63,969 nt of DNA from Mucilaginibacter psychrotolerans (GTDB lineage: Bacteria > Bacteroidota > Bacteroidia > Sphingobacteriales > Sphingobacteriaceae): the NCBI RefSeq assembly GCF_004519315.1, contig NZ_SOZE01000030.1, forward strand, positions 1 to 63,969, written 5' to 3'. Under the pieces are notes generated by a model. It did no database searches. It was not told the origin of the DNA and saw nothing but the letters and a program-made list of their open reading frames with translations. Made by a program: the position numbers and the translations under genes. This document shows positions 8,792 to 17,333 of this stretch, in pieces (positions within the stretch are counted from its first letter, which is position 1; each line of letters starts with the position of its first letter).

Positions 8792-9945
8792 TTTGTGTAG
8801 TTAATTATAAGTTCTTTTATTTTATTAAAGCGTAACTGAACTGCTGAATATCCTGATGTTGAAGTTGATACCGCTCTTGAAAAGTCAGGATTTGCGATTA
8901 GCGCGATGTATTTCGAAGCTAATTTGTCTTTATTCTTAATGAGTTTTGTTTGTTGGTTTTCAGTTAATTTATAGACCTCCGAAACCCATACTTCAAACAA
9001 GGCGCTGTTTAATTTTAAGTTGCTTTTCTTGTCAATAGAACGACTAAAAATATCTTTCCCAAATAAAGCATGCTGTACTTCAATAGCTTTTATAATCCCG
9101 CTTCGTAATTTTTGCAATTCCTCATCGCTTTTTTTATCTAGTGCTTCTAAGGCCTTATCTAAAAAACCTGATAATGGAGTTTTGTAATCACTATGCTCCC
9201 CATTGATGAAGGCAATAGCTCTGAGATATAGTTCGCGGTCTTCCATCCTCCGATCTTGTACCTTTAGAAGACCCCTTAATTTGGGGTCTTCAGATAGGTT
9301 CTTAAGAAAATTAGATGGTTTACCTTGATTCAACGCATTTCGTATCTCCATTGAGTTTAAGCCCAGCCCCCCAGTATTTATCCTTCTGAAAATGTTGTAT
9401 TTGACTTGCTTGGGCGTGCCTGGCTGTATAAGATAAGTAGTAATAGTAGTTTCCAGTATTCGCCTCTGCATGGCGCGAGTTAAGTGGTTATAGGTAATTC
9501 CTTTAGCATTATAATCAGTTAAAATGTCCAATCCGATCAATTCGAGCGGTTTGTTGTTAGGGTCGTCGAGTTCACTATTAATCACGAAATTTTTAATAGT
9601 CCATATCCTTTGCAATCCATCTACAACAAGCCAATTATTATCGTCTTCTGCATCGAAATAAAAAGCGGGAAGGGGAAATCTTAATAAGATGGATTCTATT
9701 AAACGACTTTGTGCATCAGCCTTCCAAAGATTCCCTTTACGTTGAAATTCTGTATTTAAGTCAATTTCACTAAACCTTAAACGCTGCACCAGATGGTCAA
9801 TTGTCTTGGGCTCAACGATGATTTTTATATCCTTTGGGTCAAATGGACTTACAATATCATCAATGTCTTCTACTGAATCCTCGTCAGTTATCTCAATTTC
9901 AATAAGCTTATTATTTTCTTCCTCTTTTAATTCTTCTTGGGACAT
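8788..9945 (-). CDS. DUF262 (GmrS/ParB-like) protein without a nuclease domain
   Basis: 385 residues, first gene of the operon. After an acidic N-terminal 30 residues the DUF262 domain shows all its motifs: FQRKGNLW (67-74), DGLQR at 109-113 (the DGQQR-like motif tied to NTP hydrolysis in GmrSD and SspE), and NIFRRINTGGLGLNSMEIRNAL near 184-205 (given by position). In GmrSD and related type IV systems this domain is joined to a DUF1524 HNH nuclease; here the C-terminus (about 210-385) is helical and lysine-rich with no HNH motif, so any nuclease or toxic activity must come from elsewhere. It is coupled to the ATPase gene by a 4-base overlap. Confidence 0.87.
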   Translation of the reverse strand: MSQEELKEEENNKLIEIEITDEDSVEDIDDIVSPFDPKDIKIIVEPKTIDHLVQRLRFSEIDLNTEFQRKGNLWKADAQSRLIESILLRFPLPAFYFDAEDDNNWLVVDGLQRIWTIKNFVINSELDDPNNKPLELIGLDILTDYNAKGITYNHLTRAMQRRILETTITTYLIQPGTPKQVKYNIFRRINTGGLGLNSMEIRNALNQGKPSNFLKNLSEDPKLRGLLKVQDRRMEDRELYLRAIAFINGEHSDYKTPLSGFLDKALEALDKKSDEELQKLRSGIIKAIEVQHALFGKDIFSRSIDKKSNLKLNSALFEVWVSEVYKLTENQQTKLIKNKDKLASKYIALIANPDFSRAVSTSTSGYSAVQLRFNKIKELIINYTK

Positions 9946-9988
9946 CTTTAGCAGGTTATTTTATTGCAGGATAAACTATCCATTATTG

Positions 9989-9996
9989 CAAAGTTG
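9989..9996 (-). promoter_or_regulatory. Probable -7 element of the DUF262 operon (CAacTTTG)
   Basis: On the minus strand CAacTTTGC differs from TAnnTTTG by one base and lies about 43 bases before the DUF262 ATG, which leaves a leader of roughly 35-40 bases. No other candidate was seen closer to the gene. Confidence 0.35.
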
Positions 9997-10206
9997 AGTA
10001 TTTTATTTGACGAATCGAATTCTTCGATCGCAAGTTCCAAATTACGAAATAATTACTAACAGTGTCTGACGATTCCAATAATTCAACAAGCATACTTATG
10101 TGCAAGAGCATCATAAAAGGTTTCAAAGCAAACTGCTCATTTGCAGTTCTTATACCCCACAAAACCTGATCACACCCCACCCACTTTAATCCCCTCGCTA
10201 AAAGTA

Positions 10207-10239
10207 AAAGGCCACTCACCTCGCGTGAATGGCCTTTTG
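10207..10239. terminator. Bidirectional terminator-like hairpin
   Basis: AAAAGGCCA (10207-10215) pairs with TGGCCTTTT (10231-10239). Inside, TCAC pairs with GTGA around a CTCGC loop. Flanking A and T runs make it look like a rho-independent terminator in both directions. Confidence 0.7.
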
Positions 10240-10348
10240 TAATTCAATTAACTGATCTTATAATTCAACAAACGATTATAATTTAGCAGCAAACCTACCG
10301 GTAATAAATCAGCCTTAATGTGCCATATTCACCAAAACTAACTGTACT

Positions 10349-10381
10349 AAAAATGCCAGCTTTTTTAGGGCCGGCATTTTT
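10349..10381 (-). terminator. Terminator of the first SusC/SusD operon
   Basis: AAAAATGCC (10349-10357) pairs with GGCATTTTT (10373-10381). On the minus strand it lies 19 bases after the stop of the last gene of the operon (10400) and ends in a T run. It is symmetric and may act both ways. Confidence 0.7.
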
Positions 10382-10399
10382 AATTGATCGGGTTTACGT

Positions 10400-10927
10400 T
10401 TAGTAATGATCGTCCGCATCAAAACGGGTGCGCGCGTAGCCACCTACTTTGTGTACAGTGCCCGGTACCGGGTCATCATCAAACTGTATCTCCATGTAAA
10501 TAGAGTCGGTTTTGGTTTTTGTGCCCGGGGCAGTAGCCGCTTTTGGCAAAATCTTACCGTTCAGGATGGTGAATTTACTATCGTAATCCTGGTTGGCAAT
10601 GTTAGTGCCCGAAAAGGTACGGCTGTTTACATCCACAGCTACCTTACCTTTTATTTGCCAAAAGGGTTTGCCCGTTGCCGAAGTAAAACCATCGTCAACC
10701 CACATACTGTCGGCTTTGTTGGAAGCAGTGTTGTAGGTAGATATGGTGTAGTAGCTATCGTCGAAGGTTCCGGTAGGGTCGGCACCGCCATCCAGTTTCA
10801 CCCAAAATTCGCCGGATAGGTTTTGAACCGCCGTGCCGCCTATTTTTTCATCCTTTTGGCAGGAGTTTAAGGTTACCACGCCAAGCGCAGCAGCCAGCAG
10901 GCAAAATATCGTATTTCTCTTTTTCAT
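10400..10927 (-). CDS. Lipid-binding putative hydrolase-like lipoprotein (PF12888 type)
   Basis: 175-residue lipoprotein: signal peptide with lipobox TLNSC (cysteine about residue 23). The rest is a compact beta-barrel-like domain: NLSGEFWVKLDG near the start, YYTISTYNTASNKADSMWVDD, FWQIKGKVAVDVNSRTFSG, and DSIYMEIQFDDDP near the end. This layout fits the small Lipid_bd family that commonly closes SusD-like_2 operons in Bacteroidota. Its function is unproven. Last gene of the operon, 10 bases after the DUF5011 lipoprotein and followed by a terminator hairpin. Confidence 0.75.
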   Translation of the reverse strand: MKKRNTIFCLLAAALGVVTLNSCQKDEKIGGTAVQNLSGEFWVKLDGGADPTGTFDDSYYTISTYNTASNKADSMWVDDGFTSATGKPFWQIKGKVAVDVNSRTFSGTNIANQDYDSKFTILNGKILPKAATAPGTKTKTDSIYMEIQFDDDPVPGTVHKVGGYARTRFDADDHY

Positions 10928-10937
10928 TTCAATTGCA

Positions 10938-11600
10938 TTAAATTTTATTAAACGTTCTTACCGAAGCACCATAACCCGGATTCACGATGATCATTTTATA
11001 GCTGCTAAGCGTGCCGCCTGCACCGGCAACAGTAGATTCTGAAGCAGAACTGGTAGAACTGCCGTCGCTTGCATTTTGTTGCGGAATAAAGATGGTTTTG
11101 CCGGTTGGGTTAAAAACAATCACCGTTAAATCGGTACCCGGTGCGCCGCCCGGGTTAAATACCGAGTAAACGCCAGGAGCCAGCTTGGTCCACTCGGCTA
11201 CCGAACCGTTGGTGTTACGGGCGTAATTGCCCGAGTAGTCGTTACCCTGTGCACTTGCATCGGTAGCATAAACAATTACGTGCCTGCTTGCCGTTGCAGA
11301 AAAGCCGTCGGAATTTGTTGCCGTGTAGGTTACGGTATAAACACCAGCTGTATTTACATCTACAGTAGTTGCGGTTACGGGTACATCGGCATCGCCTGCT
11401 TTGGCAGTTGCGCCCGGATCGGTAAACGTACCGCCTTTAGTAACCAGGATATAATCGCCACCGGCAAGGGTGATGGTTGGATAAGTAGTGATTTTAGAGC
11501 CGCCAACATAGCCCTCTTTGTAATTGAATGATTCTTTTTGACAAGAGAAGAGTAAAACCCCTGCCAGCATCATCACCATATAACTTAAATATTTTTTCAT
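10938..11600 (-). CDS. DUF5011 (Ig-like) domain lipoprotein
   Basis: 220 residues from the ATG at 11600. The frame is open to an ATG at 11642, but that would overlap the SusD gene by 25 bases and put 14 residues before a perfect signal peptide (MKKYLSYMVMMLAGVLLFSC), so the internal start is used. Lipobox LLFSC marks an SPII lipoprotein. An Ig-like DUF5011 domain follows (about residues 45-115): GTFTDPGATAKAGDADVPV and DVNTAGVYTVTYTATNSDGFSA are typical. The remaining 100 residues are unassigned and Ser/Gly/Thr-rich. Probably a surface glycan- or ligand-binding accessory (SusE/F-like position) of the SusC/SusD pair upstream. Confidence 0.82.
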   Translation of the reverse strand: MKKYLSYMVMMLAGVLLFSCQKESFNYKEGYVGGSKITTYPTITLAGGDYILVTKGGTFTDPGATAKAGDADVPVTATTVDVNTAGVYTVTYTATNSDGFSATASRHVIVYATDASAQGNDYSGNYARNTNGSVAEWTKLAPGVYSVFNPGGAPGTDLTVIVFNPTGKTIFIPQQNASDGSSTSSASESTVAGAGGTLSSYKMIIVNPGYGASVRTFNKI

Positions 11601-11617
11601 GATCTTGATGGTTAATG

Positions 11618-13087
11618 TTAATTGTTTGGTAATCCCCACCATACAGGTGTGGTAATGGGCACTTCGGCAGGGGTGTTTGCGTTCCTGCTTCTTTCAGAAT
11701 CCGGGTAAACCAGGCGTTTTGGAAACTTGCCACCGGTTACGCCGTTTTTAGAATAAACCCATTGCCCGGCCACGTAGGTAGCATCTAACGAATAAACGGG
11801 GCTATGTTCTGGGTAGCCGGTACGCTCCTGGTCAAAAAATCCTTCAATAGTATGCGAGTTTGGATACGACGCCCATTTTTGATAAATGATGGCGCGTAGG
11901 TTGGCTTGCAGCGTACCGTTGGGGTAGGTGTAAGCCGTGCCGGTTGGGGCGGTTAAACCATACTGGTCAAAAGCTGCCTTTACACCTGCGTTGAACAGCG
12001 ATGATGCGGTTGCGCCTACATTGTAGCGTGCAGCGGCTTCGGCCTGTAAAAAGTACGACTCTGCAGTGGTAAGGAAGTAAACCGGATCTGTTGCCGCAAG
12101 CTTAGGCGCAGTAGCACTGTAATAACCCGGCTGAGCAGATTGTGGTGCATTGTAGTAGCCCTGATCAATAGCGGTTGGTGCTGTAGTGCCAAAATAATTG
12201 GTAATGCGCGGATCGTCGTTAGCGGTTAACCAGCTGGTGAAGGTTTTGCTGGCACGCAAATCGTTAGCACCCAGGTTAAACACGGTATAAGCGTAAATAG
12301 GGTTACGTTGATCTGTTGCATCGGTAAAAACGTTTACCCCGGCATCAGTATCCAAAAAGTCGGCCTGTGCTGCATATAAAGCCCTTACGCCGGCTTCTGC
12401 ATCCTGCGGATGGGTGTTAACCATACGCAAATACATTTTCAGCTTAAGCGTATTGGCAAATTTGCGCCAGTTATCCATATTGCCGCCAAACAGAAAATCG
12501 GCTTTGGCATCGTTCGCAATCAGGGTAACGTTGTACTTAGTAGCCAGGGCTGCATCTATCTCGGCCAGTAAGCCTTTATAAATGGTGAAGCCATCGTCGA
12601 ATTTGGGTTGCAGATTTGCTGCTCCCTGGAAGGCTTCGGTATAAGGTACCTGGTCGTACAAGTCTACCAAAATCTCGTAGGTGTAGGCTTTCATCACCGT
12701 GGCCATCAGGTAAAAAGGAAACTGACCGGCATCTTTGGCTTTGCTGATAGCAAGCTGATAATCGGGCAGTGCTCCGCTGAATAAACCGTTGTAGGTGCCA
12801 TTGAAATCCTGGCGTTGCAGGTTATACGAATCGATGGTTTTAAACTGGTTGGCAGCGGGCGACTGTGTCCAATACTGCGACCATATACCGCCGATTATAT
12901 CCAGTTCGCCGCCAACGTTACCTGCTGTTGATAAAACCGCCGAAGGGAACAATACCTGTGGCGTAGCTTTATCTATAGATGGGTTATTGGGGCTAACATT
13001 GATATCATTGATCTTACTACAGCCGAAGGTAAACGAGGCGGCAGTAATAGCAACTAATGTTTTTAATTTGATATGATTGATCTTCAT
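11618..13087 (-). CDS. SusD/RagB-like nutrient-binding lipoprotein (SusD-like_2 type)
   Basis: 489-residue surface lipoprotein that caps the TonB-dependent transporter encoded just upstream. Signal peptide and lipobox SFTFGC (cysteine at residue 23) are followed by INDINVSPNNPSIDKATPQVLFPSAV, characteristic of the SusD-like_2 (PF12771) branch. Middle TPR-like helices (FANTLKLKMYLRM, YFLTTAESYFLQAEAAAR) and the C-terminal FDQERTGYPEHSPVY also fit. 13 bases follow the SusC stop. No glycoside hydrolase is encoded in this operon, so the ligand cannot be guessed from context. Confidence 0.92.
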   Translation of the reverse strand: MKINHIKLKTLVAITAASFTFGCSKINDINVSPNNPSIDKATPQVLFPSAVLSTAGNVGGELDIIGGIWSQYWTQSPAANQFKTIDSYNLQRQDFNGTYNGLFSGALPDYQLAISKAKDAGQFPFYLMATVMKAYTYEILVDLYDQVPYTEAFQGAANLQPKFDDGFTIYKGLLAEIDAALATKYNVTLIANDAKADFLFGGNMDNWRKFANTLKLKMYLRMVNTHPQDAEAGVRALYAAQADFLDTDAGVNVFTDATDQRNPIYAYTVFNLGANDLRASKTFTSWLTANDDPRITNYFGTTAPTAIDQGYYNAPQSAQPGYYSATAPKLAATDPVYFLTTAESYFLQAEAAARYNVGATASSLFNAGVKAAFDQYGLTAPTGTAYTYPNGTLQANLRAIIYQKWASYPNSHTIEGFFDQERTGYPEHSPVYSLDATYVAGQWVYSKNGVTGGKFPKRLVYPDSERSRNANTPAEVPITTPVWWGLPNN

Positions 13088-13100
13088 GATGATGCTTTAT

Positions 13101-16100
13101 TTAAAATGTAACCTTAAGTGAAGCGCCATAGTACCTTAACGGCGGCGCGGTCCTGAACTCACCGTATTCACTGGCAAGGTCGGTGCCGTAGTTAGATACT
13201 TCCGGATCCACTACGTGGTTACCGGCAGGCAACCAGGTAAGCAGGTTACGGCCATATATACCTATAGAAGCTTTTGATGCGCCTATTTTAGATGCTACTG
13301 TTTTAGGCAGCATGTAATTTAGGGTAACCTCCCTTAGTTTGATAAAGCTCCTGTCGAGGATGGTTCTTGACCATGCCTGTGCTTTGTTAGAGGTGGTGTA
13401 GTAGTAATCATCGGTATTGGCCTCTGTTATTGGCGTGGTGTTTTCTACATAGGTAACGTTTCCGCTGCCATCCGTAACCTTCTGTACCGAATTGGGAACA
13501 ATAAAGGGGTTACGATCGTTGTAGGTAGTTTTCGGATCGGCACCCACAAAGTTTAGCAAGTCGGCCGTGCCCGAATAGAATTTGCCGCCTTTATCCCATT
13601 CAAAGGTAAAGCCCAATAAAAAGTTCTTTACGCGGACGCTGTTGCTCAGGCCCATCACAAAATCGTGCTGAAAATTGCCGTAGGTGCCGTTTTCTGCAGC
13701 GGTAATAGGATAGCCCTGGCCATCTACTACTATGTGTCCCTGCGGATCGTATTGCGGAACAGGTGCCTGTAATATACCTAAAGGCTGGCCTTTAATAGCC
13801 ACAAACTGGCCACCATAACCATCGGCATTCAGGATAACTTTATCCAAACCATCCGGCAGGGCAGTTACTATGCTGCGGCTTTTAGAGAAGGTGTAAGAGA
13901 TATCCCAGCTTACTCCTGTGGTCTTTACCGGGCTTGCGTTAAATGCGATCTCGATACCACGGTTACGAACCGAACCAAAATTGACCAGTTCTGAGGTATA
14001 GCCGGTACCCGGTGCAATAGGTACAGCAAGTATCTGGTCCTGGCGGGTACGCTGGTACACGGTTACATCTAAACCAATGCGGTCGTTCAGGAACCTGAAT
14101 TCGCCACCCAGTTCAAACTCCTTAACACGCTCGGGGCGTAAACCTGGGTTAAGAAGCGTATTGCTGATAGAGAAACCCGGTACACCCTGGAAAGGGAACG
14201 CCAGGTTACCAAAGCCTAAACCTACGTTGGTAGCCGTTAATATGTTGTTGATGTTGTAAGGGTCGGTGTCGCTACCGGTTTCGCCATAGCTACCCCTTAA
14301 TTTAATGTAGCTTACAGCCGAGTTCTTGATATCAAGTGCCTGCGACAGGATATAAGAAATATTTGCTGCCGGGTAAAAGTAACTGTTGTTACCGGTAGCC
14401 AGGGTAGAGGTAATATCGTTACGGCCGGTTAAGGTTAAGTACAGGTAATCGCTGTAACCCAGGGTACCCTGTGCGTAAAAACCTACCAAACGGCGGTGGC
14501 TTTCGGCCTCTGCACTGGTTGGCTTATTCACGCTGTTAGAGAGCTGGTAAAAGCCCGGGATAGCCAAACCTTCGATAGAAGTACTTAAGGTACGGGCACC
14601 ACGATCGTTGTAGTTGGCCCCTATAAGCCCGTTAATATCAAATTTGGAGTTGAATTTCTTTACAAAGATACCCTGTAGTTTAGTGTCGTATTCATACGTT
14701 TGGAAGTTGCTTTCCTCTACACTGCCTACATCGGGTTTTCTCGATTGTCCTTCGGTGTTTCCGCCGCCTACCCAGCTGCCCGGCGTAGGGGTATTGGTAT
14801 TATACCAAATACGTGCCGATGAATTATTTACATCAGCGCTTTGCTGTAACTGCAAAGTAAACCATGGCGTAAATTTGTAATTTAAATTCACGTTACCGTA
14901 CACGCGGTCGCTTTTAGATTTGCTTCCGTTCTCGTTTAAGTTGTAGTACGGGTTTTCTGCATACGGGGTGTAATAGTTATCTACGTTGAAATACTTGTTT
15001 TTGTAATCGCGCAGATCTTTAATAGGGATATCGCCCGGTATTTGTAAAACGTTTTCGTAAAATGTAGTACCTACGCCGGTTGGGCCCTGGCCTGTTGCCA
15101 CAAAGTTGCCGTTTTTAGCAACGTAGTTTAACGATGCGTCGGCCGAGAAGTTTTTGTAGGTAGTAGTTCCCCTTAACGAGAAGTTGTTCCTTTGATACTT
15201 ATCTGCATCGCCCGGCAAAATGCCATTGCTGAAGATGTTGTTGTAAGAAATGAGGTAAGTAGAAGCATCTGTACCACCGCTAACGGTTAGGTTGTTGTTA
15301 AGCTCTATACCGGTATCAAAAGAATTCCTTACGTTGCCTTCAATAAATGAGAAGGGCTTTAACAGTTGCGTATTATCAACAATAGCTCCCCATGGGCGTA
15401 GTTGCCCATCGTACTTAGGGCCCCAGTTACCGTTTTCGCCCAATACAAAATGAGCATCCCAACCCTGACCAAAAGTTTCCTGCGGTTTGTAAACAAAAGC
15501 TACATCGGTAAGGGTGGTACCAGTAGAAAAGTCTATTACCGGCTTGCCCGATTTTCCTTTTTTAGTAGTGATGATCACCACACCGTTAGATCCGCGCGAG
15601 CCATAGATAGCACTCGCTGCCGATCCTTTCAGGAAGCTGATGTTATCGATCAGGTTAGGGTCGATATCGTTTGCGCCGTTACCAAAATCGAAGTTATCGC
15701 TGGAGCCACTGCGCGCATTGCTCAAGGGCACACCGTCAATAATATATAATGGTTGGTTAGTGCCGCCGATAGAAGTGTAACCGCGCAGGATAACCTTGGT
15801 TGAGCCGCCCGAACTACCGGAAACATTGGAGATGTTAACACCGGCAATTTTAGCCTGTAAACCGCCTAATGGGTTTATAGCTGCCGAGCGGTTGATTTCT
15901 TCGCTCCTTACGGTTGTTTGTGCGTAACCCAGCGTTTTTTTCGCTTTGTTAATACCTAAACCGGTTACTACCACTTCGCCCAGTTGTTTGCTGTTTAAAG
16001 TAAGTACCACGTTGATAACGTTGTCTTTTACCACAACAGACTGGGTATCGTAACCTAAGAAAGAGAATAGCAGGACGTCGCCATCTGCGGCTTTAATGGT

Positions 16101-16280
16101 GTACTTTCCATCAACACCGGTTTGGGTACCGGTGGTTGTTCCTTTAACGGAAACAGACACAGCCGGTATGGTTGTGCCGTCCTCCCTGGCGGTGACCGTA
16201 CCGGTAACGGTGCGGCTTTGTGCAAATATTTGTGTTGTATAAAACAATAAACACAAACATCCGAGTAGAAGTTTTTTCAT
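13101..16280 (-). CDS. SusC/RagA TonB-linked outer-membrane transporter
   Basis: 1059 residues, normal for the family. Signal peptide (to about FAQS, residue 22), then the carboxypeptidase-regulatory-like beta-sandwich (about 23-100), the plug with LGEVVVTGLG and the SusC signature LKGSAASAIYGSRGSNGVV, and a 22-strand beta-barrel ending in SLKVTF, with the aromatic C-terminal residue expected for BAM assembly. It imports ligand captured by the SusD partner using TonB-ExbBD energy. First gene of the operon SusC-SusD-DUF5011-Lipid_bd. An AraC regulator and VOC gene lie upstream in the same orientation. Confidence 0.95.
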   Translation of the reverse strand: MKKLLLGCLCLLFYTTQIFAQSRTVTGTVTAREDGTTIPAVSVSVKGTTTGTQTGVDGKYTIKAADGDVLLFSFLGYDTQSVVVKDNVINVVLTLNSKQLGEVVVTGLGINKAKKTLGYAQTTVRSEEINRSAAINPLGGLQAKIAGVNISNVSGSSGGSTKVILRGYTSIGGTNQPLYIIDGVPLSNARSGSSDNFDFGNGANDIDPNLIDNISFLKGSAASAIYGSRGSNGVVIITTKKGKSGKPVIDFSTGTTLTDVAFVYKPQETFGQGWDAHFVLGENGNWGPKYDGQLRPWGAIVDNTQLLKPFSFIEGNVRNSFDTGIELNNNLTVSGGTDASTYLISYNNIFSNGILPGDADKYQRNNFSLRGTTTYKNFSADASLNYVAKNGNFVATGQGPTGVGTTFYENVLQIPGDIPIKDLRDYKNKYFNVDNYYTPYAENPYYNLNENGSKSKSDRVYGNVNLNYKFTPWFTLQLQQSADVNNSSARIWYNTNTPTPGSWVGGGNTEGQSRKPDVGSVEESNFQTYEYDTKLQGIFVKKFNSKFDINGLIGANYNDRGARTLSTSIEGLAIPGFYQLSNSVNKPTSAEAESHRRLVGFYAQGTLGYSDYLYLTLTGRNDITSTLATGNNSYFYPAANISYILSQALDIKNSAVSYIKLRGSYGETGSDTDPYNINNILTATNVGLGFGNLAFPFQGVPGFSISNTLLNPGLRPERVKEFELGGEFRFLNDRIGLDVTVYQRTRQDQILAVPIAPGTGYTSELVNFGSVRNRGIEIAFNASPVKTTGVSWDISYTFSKSRSIVTALPDGLDKVILNADGYGGQFVAIKGQPLGILQAPVPQYDPQGHIVVDGQGYPITAAENGTYGNFQHDFVMGLSNSVRVKNFLLGFTFEWDKGGKFYSGTADLLNFVGADPKTTYNDRNPFIVPNSVQKVTDGSGNVTYVENTTPITEANTDDYYYTTSNKAQAWSRTILDRSFIKLREVTLNYMLPKTVASKIGASKASIGIYGRNLLTWLPAGNHVVDPEVSNYGTDLASEYGEFRTAPPLRYYGASLKVTF

Positions 16281-16309
16281 TTAATTGATGATTTATGGTA
16301 AATGTAAAA

Positions 16310-16334
16310 GCAGGTACCAGTTGTTGGTACCTGC
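16310..16334 (-). terminator. Perfect hairpin between the AraC gene and susC
   Basis: Arms GCAGGTACCA and TGGTACCTGC (10 bp each, perfect) enclose a 5-base loop. On the minus strand the second arm is followed by TTTTACATTT, so it could end the VOC-AraC transcript. It lies only 30 bases before the susC start, so it may instead act as a leader hairpin or attenuator controlling read-through into the SusC/SusD operon. Confidence 0.6.
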
Positions 16335-16458
16335 CATGAAAAGGCAATTATAGAGTTTGCCAAATGCCGGCAATGTGCCGAAATCACCATTGTTACCGTC
16401 TCGCAAGGCGCGGAACGGTAACAATACTGTTATGTAGAAATTGGGGCTGGTTTGGTTA

Positions 16459-17328
16459 TCAGGCAGATTGCCGGTACGCCATTGGCGTAGTGTTCATCTT
16501 CTTTTTAAACAGGCGTATAAACGAACTGGGGTTTTCAAACCCAATGGTATTTACGATCTCGTTAACCGGGCATTCGGTTTGTTTAAGCATTACCCGCGCT
16601 TTTTGTAGCCGTATATCGGTGAGGTATTGGTGAGGGGTTTGGCCAAAGGCCTGCTTAAACGTGCGCAACAAATGATTAATTGATAAGCAGGAATTTTCGG
16701 CAAGTTCTTCTAAATGGATGGTGCGGTCGAAGTTGCTGTACAGGTATTCGCGGGCCAGGTTAAGGCGGCGGATCATTTCAATACGGGTGCTGCGGTTCAG
16801 AATATGCAGTTGCTCCGCCTTTTGATAAATCTGCCGGTTATATAAACTGTGGTAGGTAATTAAGCAATGGTGTAAATATTCGTTGATCAGCAACTCATTA
16901 TCCAGTCCATCGTCCAGGTGGTGTTTCAAATGCAAAACCGTTTGCTTCAGATCGCCGTTAAAGGGATAAAGCGTTTCACCTAATTCGGGCAGCGTACCAT
17001 TGTTTTGCTGCACATCCAGCAACTGCCTGGAATTTAACCGTACGCTTCGGTTAAAGTCAGCTACAAATTTTTCGTCGAAACTGATAGCGAACGATCTCGC
17101 CGGTATTTCAGACCCGGCACAGCTTGCGTACTGGGTGCCCTTATTCAGTACCAGCATCGAATCGCTGTCTAAAAGCAGGTTGCGGTGGCCTATACTGCAT
17201 TTTTCGTTGCCGTTAAATACACAGCGCATGGTAAGGTCAGGGGCTAACTGCTTATCGGTACCCATATAAAATGTTTTATACGCTATCTTGTTATTGTTTC
17301 TAAGCACTTTTAAGTAATCCATATCCAC
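16459..17328 (-). CDS. AraC family transcriptional regulator
   Basis: 289 residues. The N-terminal 170 residues are a ligand-sensing region with no recognised domain. The C-terminal 100 residues hold two helix-turn-helix motifs: IHLEELAENSCLSINHLLRTF and VNEIVNTIGFENPSSFIRLFKKK (each cited by position, about residues 200-220 and 250-272), ending in TTPMAYRQ as usual. It follows the VOC gene by 6 bases, so both are cotranscribed, and precedes the SusC/SusD operon on the same strand, which makes that operon a plausible target. Confidence 0.9.
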   Translation of the reverse strand: MDMDYLKVLRNNNKIAYKTFYMGTDKQLAPDLTMRCVFNGNEKCSIGHRNLLLDSDSMLVLNKGTQYASCAGSEIPARSFAISFDEKFVADFNRSVRLNSRQLLDVQQNNGTLPELGETLYPFNGDLKQTVLHLKHHLDDGLDNELLINEYLHHCLITYHSLYNRQIYQKAEQLHILNRSTRIEMIRRLNLAREYLYSNFDRTIHLEELAENSCLSINHLLRTFKQAFGQTPHQYLTDIRLQKARVMLKQTECPVNEIVNTIGFENPSSFIRLFKKKMNTTPMAYRQSA

Positions 17329-17333
17329 CGTTT

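Larger units (their letters stand above)
9946..10399. other. Intergenic region with a promoter and two hairpins
   Basis: 454 bases between the DUF262 start and the 3' end of the SusC/SusD operon. It contains the probable -7 element of the DUF262 operon and two strong stem-loops (10207-10239 and 10349-10381). The AT-rich stretch between them has no credible frame. A 78-codon minus-strand frame at 9983-10219 reads through one hairpin arm and has no family features. Confidence 0.6.

Noticed and set aside
9983..10219. A 78-codon minus-strand frame upstream of the DUF262 gene
   Set aside because: It starts inside a terminator hairpin, runs through the likely promoter of the DUF262 operon and shows no domain or signal features.
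10406..10819. A 137-codon plus-strand frame
   Set aside because: It is antisense to the Lipid_bd lipoprotein gene, which has a signal peptide, a lipobox and operon context.
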